From positions 31,285,827-31,349,826 of the forward strand of contig JAJKFL010000007.1 in assembly GCA_021186555.1 (NCBI GenBank): a stretch of 64,000 nt of DNA, given 5' to 3'. Shown piece by piece: positions 60,301 through 64,000 of the stretch (position 1 is its first letter; the number at the start of each line of letters is the position of its first letter). Position numbers and translations under genes: made by a program. This DNA comes from Reticulitermes speratus. Its lineage: Eukaryota; Arthropoda; Insecta; Blattodea; Rhinotermitidae. The notes under the pieces were generated by a model. The model saw nothing but the letters and a program-made list of their open reading frames with translations. It was not told where the DNA came from and did not search any database.

Positions 60301-63300
60301 TCCCCTTGTGGTTTGTGTAAGGATCTTTAAAGGCATTTATAGAACAAGTTACTTTGTCATAAGTATGTTAGCTACATGTTTCGGCTTGATTCTCGTTAAG
60401 ATGTCAGGCTCTAGTAATAATTATATACGGAGGAACCCCATCTACTGTACTAAACATTTAAATTAAAATAATAATTTACGTCTCAATTTTATGTTTATAT
60501 AAAAGGACTGTAATAAGTCTGTAAAATGTATTATTAGTAAGATTACAATTTTTATAATCTGGGATGACAAAGTCATTATTGTTCACTATGGCTTAGTCAC
60601 GGAGCTGCCCAAATTTATAAACACAAGGGTTTTTGTCATCTTGCTTGGAGGCTGACTGAGTAATCTGAATTCGTTACATTAGATGGTAGAAAGCAGTATT
60701 TGAACAAGTAGTTGTGTTTGATGGTCCTTACCACAAAATTGTAACATTTTTGTGATTCGCAAAATACATCTAATTAACGTAGGAGGGTTGTTACAATGTG
60801 GTCAGACATAATTAGGACAGGCAATTGCGTGACAATATATAAATTTTATAATGGGAGATCCCATCGACAAGTAATTTGAACTAATATACTCGTACATGTA
60901 CTAAAAATAGGACTAAATTTCAGGTCCCACATACATGGGAATTTAATACGACGAAATGGAGTTACGCTTCTGAAATACGAGGGACAGAGTAAAATAAACT
61001 GATACACTTTAATTGACTAATTTACACCAACAAATGCACAAAGACAAGTTATGTCATTAATCCTTTATTAAAAGGTTACCCCTTTATTAAAAGGGTAACC
61101 TTTTAATAAAGGAATTAATGGCATAACTTGTCTTTGTGCATTTGTTGGTGTAAATTAGTCAATTTTACAAAATGCACGGTGAATATAATGTGAAAATCTT
61201 ACACTTTAAGTTTAAGACGTAACAGTATTAATAAAAAAATTCATTCAAAATTGATATAGCTAAACAAATAATTGGACTGTTTAAGACGAGACGAAAAATG
61301 TTTATATAGCTTTATTTAATGTGTAAAGACAAGTGAAAGGAATGTGCTCATGTGTCTTGATAGTAAAAACGGTCATGTAAATATAATTTTCATCTAATAT
61401 TTCTAAGATATGTTCCTGATGATATGTAAGTAAGGTCGAAACATTTAGTCAGCTTAATTTTGTTTTTTAAATACACGAAGTCAGTTGTGTTCACAGTAAA
61501 GACGAAGGTTTTGGTGGTGTCTTATTGTACAATATCCGTAACCCAATGGGACGCAGCATTTCAAGGAAAACAATTTCTCTCATTTATTTGCTCCTCCGAT
61601 TGTCTCTTATAAGGATTTTTTTTGTGTTTCTTTAGAGAAAACCATCAACAGAAACCAAGCAAATCGGTAGGGTTTGGAATTGTATAGAACACGCCGATGA
61701 TAAAGTTGTGAGCAGTAAGATGTATGCCATACAGCAAAAGGCGGTCTCCGTAACGCCAGTAAGAAGCAGAGAAAACGAAATGTATGTTTTTTTTGTCTTG
61801 TCACCAGATTTAAAAAAATTATTCTAATGTAAAGGCAACTATTGTCTTTAAACGTGACGAAATTCAGATATTTGCCAGCGAAATTAATAAACTGAAATTC
61901 ACGAATAAATTAATAAACTGAAATTCACGAATAAATTAATAAACTGAAATTCACGAATAACTATTCAAATAAACTGAAATTCACAAGTAAATTAATAAAC
62001 TGAAATTCACGAATAAATTAATAAACTGAAATTCACGAATAAATTAATAAACTGAAATTCACGAATAAATTAATAAACTGAAATTCACGAATAAATTAAT
62101 AAACTGAAATTCACGAATAACGAGTTAAATTTATACTAATAATTCCTGCCTTTCATTTCGGAATTATATATCTTTCTACCTCCTGTCTGAAAACTTAAGG
62201 ACCAAAGTTTACAAAACTATAACTTTACCTTTGGTTTGTATGTATGTGAAACTTGATGCACCACCATCTTAGGTGAAAAACATAGATTTAGGTTTCGTGA
62301 AAACCAACTGCTGAGGATGATGTCTAGAGATATGAAACAGGAGGCTAGAGAAGATTACATAGTGCGGAACATTTAACCTCGTACTATTTTTTTTTCAGTG
62401 GATCGACAGCCCCTTGGGGGCCTAGGCCGCCTCATTATCGAGGCTTCACGATCACACTCAGACACACCACACTCGGTAGGACTCCTCTGGACGAGTGACC
62501 AGCCCGTCGCAGAGACCTCTACCTGACAACACACAACACTCACAAGAGACAGACATCCATGCCCCCGGTGGGATGCGAACCCACAATCCCATTAAGCGAG
62601 CGGCCTTAGACCCATGTCTTAGACCACACGGCCACTGGTCTATTACTCGTACTATTAGGGTGATTAAATAAAGGAGGTTTTGGTGGGCGGTATGTGTAGC
62701 ATGCATGGGACAGATGAGAATTGCGTACACATTTTCAGTCGAAATATCTCGACGGACAAGACAACTTAGAGGGCACAGGTGTAAGGGGAAGAATAATATG
62801 AAAATGGATCCTAATGAAATCTAGATTGTGGCTGGGGTGGACTGGTTTGAACTGGCTCAGTATGGTAACCAGTGGCGGGTTGACATGTAGACGGTAATGA
62901 AACTTCGGTTTCCATGACACTCGGAGGAGGAGGGGGGGGGGTTCCAGAAGCTGAGCGACAGTCAGCTTATCCACAAGAATTGTGCTACGTGTAGTTGGCT
63001 AACTACTTAGGGCCGTTCCGTCATTAGTACGATTGGTGTTTAAACAGATTTCATAGTACGAGAATTTTGCCTGTTGTGATTTTGATCAGAAGTACCGCAT
63101 ATAATACAGCTTTGACGTTTATCGGTCTAGTATGTTATACACTTTACATGAAATTAACATGAATTTTAGCTTTATATTATTTAAATGAAACTGCTTGCTA
63201 TACAAAAGGCTGGTGAAACTTTTGCATGGGTATAGTATTTCTGTGCCGATCCCAGTGGCCGCGCGGTCTAAGGCGTGGGTCTTCGGCCGCTCGCTTACTA

Positions 63301-63878
63301 GGATCGTGGGTTCGAATCCACCGGGGGCATGGATGTTTGTGTTGTGTTTGTTGTAAGGACGGTAGCATGGAACGTAAAGTGACATGAAGGACGAAAGGAT
63401 TTAAACAGTACAAAAAAGGATCAAAGGGGAAAAACCCCGGACAGGCAAAAAAAAAATCCCACCGGGGGCATGGATGTCTGTCTGTTGTGAGTGTTGTGTG
63501 TTGTCAGGTAGAGGTCTCTGCGACGGGCTGCTCACTCGTACAGAGGAGTCCTACCGAGTGTAGTGTATCTAAAAATGTGTGTGATAGTGAAGCCTCGAAA
63601 TGAGCGGCTAGGCCCCAAGGCTGTCGAGCCATTGGAAAAAAAAATAGTATTTCTGTAACGGGCTACACTGAACAATAATGCGTTACTCTGTGACACAATA
63701 GGTTCGTATCTGTAATAAGCGAAGATTAGTTGCAAGTATTATTCAGAATCTTATTCAAGGCATGTGAGTACCAGATCCAGTTATGTCTCTGTTGACAGTG
63801 ACACTGCTGTGCGGTACTTGCCAATGACTTACCCGGTTTCCGACGAAGCCTCTGTCTTTGCCGCTTCCAGGATCTTAA
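36611..63878 (-). CDS. Otop: Otopetrin-like proton channel, gene B (ten exons, complete C-terminus)
   Basis: Minus-strand gene with exons 63878-63833, 49288-49185, 48352-48238, 45766-45664, 44108-44016, 42331-42177, 40843-40693, 39779-39480, 38069-37857 and 37083-36611. The stop TAA is at 36613-36611. About 583 residues are visible; the N-terminus lies beyond the right edge. Twelve hydrophobic segments can be placed, with family hallmarks [51 protein letters not shown] and a final FEIWKATYK. Otopetrins conduct protons across the plasma membrane and serve as acid sensors in insects and vertebrates. All junctions are GT-AG with consistent phase. The 49288-49185 exon is one base short and would break the frame. 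No sign of decay is seen elsewhere, so the gene is probably functional. Confidence 0.93.
37857..38069 (-). CDS. Otop: Gene B exon, membrane segments 7-8
   Basis: 213-bp exon, acceptor aacctcacag and donor gtaggt. It reads [13 protein letters not shown], then [16 protein letters not shown] (segment 7), an acidic linker HDEEEYMQ, then [15 protein letters not shown] and [10 protein letters not shown] (segment 8). Confidence 0.94.
38359..38398 (-). ncRNA. Hammerhead ribozyme candidate, left arm
   Basis: 40-nt minus-strand motif: stem I strand CCCC, box CUGACGA, one U, stem II GAUC-UGAG-GAUC, then GAAAC, AUAU, GUA and stem I strand GGGG. This matches CUGANGA...GAAA...UH with a minimal stem III, as reported for Penelope-like elements. 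The extra U after the box is non-canonical. Activity is not shown. Confidence 0.6.
38686..38725 (+). ncRNA. Hammerhead ribozyme candidate, right arm
   Basis: The same 40-nt motif in inverted position, with C to T after GAAA, leaving a U-G pair in stem III. Other elements are intact. Confidence 0.5.
39480..39779 (-). CDS. Otop: Gene B exon, large loop and membrane segment 6
   Basis: 300-bp exon, acceptor tttgctgacag and donor gtaaga. A hydrophilic loop carries candidate N-glycosylation motifs (NHTNIS, NTTD), followed by [15 protein letters not shown]. Then comes the family signature [20 protein letters not shown] and a basic stretch after MWKDIK. It ends at phase 1. Confidence 0.95.
40045..40203. 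repeat. Foldback insertion in gene B intron
   Basis: Arms of about 75 bp: left with GGACTCTGTCCATCGTCCGG, right the inverted copy ending AACCCATTAG. The centre contains GACGTTTCGG, the reverse of the CGAAACGTC block in family II foldbacks. Confidence 0.88.
40611..40643. repeat. (TA)n microsatellite
   Basis: About 16 TA units, inside a gene B intron between the exons for segments 5 and 6. Confidence 0.95.
40693..40843 (-). CDS. Otop: Gene B exon, membrane segment 5
   Basis: 151-bp exon, acceptor attaccgcag and donor gtgagt. It reads [20 protein letters not shown] then [18 protein letters not shown] and a His/Ser-rich loop ([11 protein letters not shown]). The [13 protein letters not shown] pattern is diagnostic of otopetrins. 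Confidence 0.95.
41165..41320 (+). repeat. Degenerate SINE-4-like fragment
   Basis: GGTTAAGGCGGCTGGGTCG, GGCCACTAACCTCCATTTAC and GAGCTATACCTCTTCTC recall the SINE-4 body. The head is lost. Confidence 0.5.
41487..41788 (+). repeat. SINE-3 copy with target duplication
   Basis: Body 41499-41777, A box TGGCTCAGGCGG, B box GGGTTCGATTCC and end GGGGCCCTTCAC. GTCAAGTATTT on both sides. Confidence 0.94.
42177..42331 (-). CDS. Otop: Gene B exon, membrane segments 3-4
   Basis: 155-bp exon, acceptor ctgttgtag and donor gtatat, phase 0 out. It reads [18 protein letters not shown], a short acidic Cys loop (RESDCDD), then [20 protein letters not shown] and MFLNNK. It is homologous to 1604-1438 of gene A. 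Confidence 0.93.
42553..42859 (+). repeat. SINE-3 copy
   Basis: Body 42565-42847. Flanks TAGTTTGTATCT and TAGTTTTTATCT. Confidence 0.93.
42860..43590. other. Gene B intron stretch, nothing recognised
   Basis: A 153-codon minus frame (43545-43084) is open but has no recognisable domain, and a similar phrase recurs at 56835-57037 (GTACGGTGGCG...TTGCTTCGTGT), so a dispersed repeat is more likely than a gene. Confidence 0.4.
43591..43877 (+). repeat. SINE-2 copy with 11-bp target duplication
   Basis: Body 43602-43866 between exact ATGCTGTCTGG at 43591-43601 and 43867-43877. One of the cleanest copies. Confidence 0.96.
44016..44108 (-). CDS. Otop: Gene B exon, loop and start of membrane segment 3
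   Basis: 93-bp exon, acceptor ttttcctcag and donor gtgcgt. It reads [18 protein letters not shown] then [14 protein letters not shown] across the split codons. A nearby alternative donor (gtaaag, two bases further on) would break the phase, so gtgcgt is preferred. Confidence 0.9.
44404..44615 (-). repeat. SINE-4 copy, minus orientation
   Basis: Head near 44615 (GCCGGGATAACGC in sense), body GGGCCCACCCAGCCTC. The tail end is lost. Confidence 0.8.
45110..45480 (+). mobile_element. Decayed non-LTR tail interrupted by a foldback
   Basis: Degraded tail (GGTAATGAACTGTCATGTTC, CTTAAGAAGGATTTTGCT) split by the insertion at 45238-45361. Confidence 0.65.
45225..45374. repeat. Compact family II foldback with 13-bp target duplication
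   Basis: Exact CAATGGTGGGCTG at 45225-45237 and 45362-45374. Nearly perfect 45-bp arms (GAGATCTGCG... and ...CGCAGATCTC), loop AAGCAATT, then the shared tail ATCAATATCGCGGCGGAAGC. Confidence 0.92.
45664..45766 (-). CDS. Otop: Gene B exon, membrane segment 2
   Basis: 103-bp exon, acceptor aatgtttcag and donor gtaagt, phase 1 out. It reads [20 protein letters not shown] then [14 protein letters not shown]. It is homologous to 4195-4072 of gene A. Confidence 0.93.
46103..46373 (-). repeat. SINE-2 copy
   Basis: Body 46115-46361 in minus orientation. Flanks TTAATCAGCCAT / TTAATCAGTCAT. Confidence 0.92.
46604..47690. repeat. 114-bp minisatellite, about 9.5 copies, gene B intron
   Basis: Unit with GAGACGGAGTGTGTTTACTG and CTCAGAACAAACAGC. 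Because 114 is 38 codons, a 180-residue plus frame (46843-47385) stays open through several copies. It has no independent coding evidence and runs antisense to gene B. Confidence 0.95.
47700..48230. other. Gene B intron stretch, nothing recognised
   Basis: AT-rich, no frame or repeat family identified. Confidence 0.4.
48238..48352 (-). CDS. Otop: Gene B exon, membrane segment 1
   Basis: 115-bp exon, acceptor ttctattctcag and donor gtacga. It reads [20 protein letters not shown] then [18 protein letters not shown]. Same length and phases as the gene A exon 7394-7280. Confidence 0.92.
48425..49160. repeat. 44-bp minisatellite filling a gene B intron
   Basis: About 17 units of GACGCTACATGCCTGATGCT plus CTAGAAGCTGACAGTAATG with small length differences. 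It occupies almost the whole 832-bp intron between exons 49288-49185 and 48352-48238. Confidence 0.96.
49185..49288 (-). CDS. Otop: Gene B N-terminal exon with a one-base frame break
   Basis: 104-bp exon, acceptor ttgttcccag and donor gtgagt. Its first part reads [15 protein letters not shown]. Its last part, in another frame, reads [19 protein letters not shown] and joins the membrane-segment-1 exon at phase 2. The exon must be 105 bp to stay open. The break lies near 49242-49243 in GAGACGACG, where one extra G would make a run of acidic codons. An ATG at 49284-49282 could be an alternative start but would still hit the break. Confidence 0.75.
49539..49585 (-). ncRNA. Hammerhead ribozyme candidate
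   Basis: Minus strand: stem I UGUCC with GGACG (five pairs, one wobble), box CUGAGGA, one U, stem II GAGCC with GGCUC around a CGGGUUAGG loop, then GAAAC, AU, GUA. All helices can form. The position before gene B's second visible exon places it in the 14.5-kb intron. Confidence 0.6.
49804..50185. repeat. Foldback of the ribozyme family (gene B intron)
   Basis: Outer arms AAGTTATAAACCAACCGATG and inverted copy at 50118-50142, right end AAGATGCACGGTGTCAACAA. A hammerhead-like motif lies in the left arm only. Confidence 0.88.
49890..49929 (-). ncRNA. Hammerhead ribozyme candidate, best-preserved copy
   Basis: Minus strand: CCCC, box CUGACGA, one U, stem II GAUC-CUAG-GAUC, GAAAC, ACGU, GUA, GGGG. 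It differs from the 38359-38398 copy only in the stem II loop and stem III bases, and both kinds of change keep the pairing. Confidence 0.65.
50214..50476 (+). repeat. SINE-2 copy
   Basis: Head CCGATCCCAGTGGCCACG, B box GGGTTCGAATCCCGCC, A-rich end. Confidence 0.92.
50480..51280. other. Gene B intron stretch, nothing recognised
   Basis: No convincing coding or repeat signal. Confidence 0.4.
51286..51365. mobile_element. TA-flanked palindromic MITE
   Basis: CAGGGCATACACAAAAGAAT and its complement around a short AT-rich middle. Same ends as 31414-31805. Confidence 0.9.
51547..51625. mobile_element. Small inverted-repeat MITE
   Basis: Ends GGTTGTTCCACTTAAAACGGG and inverted GGTTTTTTAAGTGGAACA. 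Family unknown. Confidence 0.6.
51817..51996 (-). repeat. SINE-4 copy, head truncated
   Basis: From GGTAAAGTTCACCCTAGAAC to CATTGTACAGGAGGC. Flanks TATATTTGGCA / TATATTTGACA. Confidence 0.88.
52426..52585. repeat. Degenerate SINE-4-like fragment
   Basis: GGGAACCACCCAGCCTCCC and AAAGTGGCCAAGGCGTTAAG recall the SINE-4 body. Confidence 0.4.
52712..52828. mobile_element. Half of the GTTATAAC-type DNA transposon relic
   Basis: CAGTGGAACCCCGTTATAAC end followed by the inverted interior of 23580-23764. Cut short by the SINE-3 copy at 52829. Confidence 0.7.
52829..53070 (-). repeat. SINE-3 copy with internally deleted head
   Basis: From GGGCCCCGCAGCAGAAGC to GATTGACCGGGGCCATGGCA: the B box is lost, but the 5' end of the head is still present. 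Confidence 0.88.
53662..54494. repeat. 49-bp minisatellite, exactly 17 copies
   Basis: Unit GTTTTCACCCGGTGGCAGTA then GTCCTTACACTAGTACACAC and AATACAAAT. Copies are almost identical and preceded by an ATT tract (53617-53650). There are no unique spacers, so this is not CRISPR. Confidence 0.98.
54495..55170. other. Gene B intron stretch, nothing recognised
   Basis: AT-rich, no coding signal. Confidence 0.4.
55177..55330. repeat. 22-bp minisatellite, 7 copies
   Basis: ACCGGCTACAAAGCTGAGTT with GAG/CAG and ACC/AGC variants. Confidence 0.96.
55365..55662 (+). repeat. SINE-1 copy, diverged
   Basis: Head GGGGCACACGGTGGCGCAG, with a deletion after the B box. Confidence 0.9.
56080..56275 (+). repeat. 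SINE-4 copy, 5'-truncated
   Basis: Body from CAGCCGTCCAGAAGTGCCC to GGTTCTAGGGTGAAATTTAC. Confidence 0.85.
56463..56733 (-). repeat. SINE-2 copy, diverged
   Basis: Minus orientation, head GCCACTGGGATCGGC at the right, body with several deletions. Confidence 0.88.
57385..57510. repeat. Foldback with CGAAACGTC centre
   Basis: Arms of about 50 bp (GTCTGGGATGTGACGTGTTG and inverted CAACACGTCACACCCCAGA). GACGTTTCG and CGAAACGTC lie on either side of the loop. An (AAT)n tract precedes it. Confidence 0.8.
57550..58335. other. Gene B intron stretch, nothing recognised
   Basis: No supported feature. Confidence 0.4.
58339..58612 (+). repeat. SINE-3 copy
   Basis: A box TGGCTCAGGCGG, B box GGGTTCGATCCCGG, end GCGGGGGCCC then A-rich. 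A short minus fragment of the same family is at 58688-58745. Confidence 0.93.
59139..59253 (-). repeat. SINE-3 head fragment
   Basis: Minus orientation, from CCTGTCCCAATGCCACTT to CGCCTGAGCCACGGCACGG. The body end is missing. Confidence 0.88.
59608..59978 (+). repeat. SINE-1 copy inserted in a (CATA)n tract
   Basis: Body 59653-59964 between ACATACATACACAT copies, splitting the CATA microsatellite. Confidence 0.94.
59980..61010. other. Gene B intron stretch
   Basis: AT-rich. A weak ribozyme-family remnant lies on the minus strand at 60363-60405 (GCCGAAACATGTAGC after CCTGACATCTT). Confidence 0.4.
61014..61195. repeat. Foldback element, ribozyme core absent
   Basis: Arms of about 63 bp, near-perfect (TTTACACCAACAAATGCAC and inverse), right end AAATGCACGGTGAATATAAT as in other members. 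Confidence 0.9.
61408..61452 (+). ncRNA. Decayed hammerhead-like motif
   Basis: CCTGATGATATG, then GGTCGAAACATTTAGTC. The box and GAAAC are intact, stem II is poor. Confidence 0.35.
61881..62120. repeat. 26-bp minisatellite, about 9 copies
   Basis: AAACTGAAATTCACGAATAA plus ATTAAT; one copy is diverged. Confidence 0.96.
62379..62655 (-). repeat. SINE-2 copy, head clipped
   Basis: Body about 62390-62640, ends at GGCCACTGG without the final GATCGGC. CTCGTACTATT on both sides. Confidence 0.92.
62645..62990 (+). mobile_element. Decayed non-LTR tail
   Basis: GGTGGGCGGTATGTGTAGCA, AAAATGGATCCTAATGAAAT and GGTAATGAAACTTCGGTTTC follow the order of 17690-17930. Confidence 0.65.
63232..63656 (+). 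repeat. Composite SINE-2, full length, with 13-bp target duplication
   Basis: Body 63245-63643 between exact ATAGTATTTCTGT at 63232-63244 and 63644-63656. The head meets an internal segment with GACGGTAGCATGGAACG and GGGGAAAAACCCCGG before the normal body resumes at CCCACCGGGGGCATGG. Same joint structure as 25989-26388. Confidence 0.94.
63833..63878 (-). CDS. Otop: Gene B exon, cytoplasmic N-terminal region
   Basis: 46-bp candidate exon between acceptor ccatatgcag and a consensus donor gtaagt. It reads [14 protein letters not shown] plus two bases, and these complete a Gly codon with the next exon (frame continues LMEQAPSR). It is hydrophilic, as expected of an otopetrin N-terminus. Support is the splice sites and phase only, across a 14.5-kb intron. 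Confidence 0.6.
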
Positions 63879-64000
63879 CTGCATATGGAAATTCAAAGTT
63901 ACGATCTTAACACCTCATCAACCTTGTGTCGTCATCATCGCTTTCTAATTGTGTTAACAGAAACTGCAAACTCAATGATGATAGGAGCATGGATAAGAAC

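Noticed and set aside
60363..60405. Intact hammerhead ribozyme
   Set aside because: GAAACATGTAGC is present but the CUGANGA box reads CTGACATC and stem II does not form, so only a remnant.

Overview
This window looks like one insect locus, most likely a cockroach or termite (Blattodea). The order is inferred: the dispersed repeats resemble ones I remember from dictyopteran genomes, and I could not search a database. The genome style is long introns, many tRNA-headed SINEs, 5'-truncated non-LTR retrotransposon tails and long minisatellites. There is no operon and nothing prokaryotic.

The only host genes I can support are two tandem otopetrin (Otop) proton-channel paralogues, both on the minus strand. 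Gene A runs from a short first coding exon at 17197 down through exons at 7394-7280, 4195-4072, 2721-2644 and 1604-1438, then leaves the window at its left edge. Gene B enters from the right edge (exon 63878-63833) and has nine further exons ending at a stop codon at 36611-36613. Every junction joined is GT-AG with matching phase. The shared exons of the two genes break at the same phases, which is the mark of an old tandem duplication. Gene B shows all twelve otopetrin membrane segments. One exon near its N-terminus is a single base short, which is either a sequencing error or a real lesion.

Layout: 1-17.2 kb is gene A and its introns, with a 71-bp minisatellite beginning ten bases inside the last visible intron. 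17.3-36.6 kb is the intergenic spacer, filled with non-LTR tails, a hAT element, CCTA and 23-bp arrays, and SINEs. 36.6-49.3 kb is the compact part of gene B, with 44-bp and 114-bp minisatellites in introns. 49.3-63.8 kb is the 14.5-kb first visible intron of gene B, full of SINEs, a 17-copy 49-bp array and transposon relics.

The most unusual signal is a set of hammerhead-ribozyme-like motifs: a CUGANGA box, a stem II hairpin, GAAAC, then a GUA or GUC cleavage triplet closed by a short stem I. They sit at 38.36, 38.69, 49.54 and 49.89 kb, with decayed ones elsewhere. Many lie in inverted-repeat (foldback) insertions, and some related foldbacks have 12-13 bp target duplications. This fits small non-autonomous relatives of Penelope-like elements or retrozymes, but no matching reverse transcriptase is visible here. 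Four SINE families can be separated by their tRNA-like heads, and many copies have clear target-site duplications.
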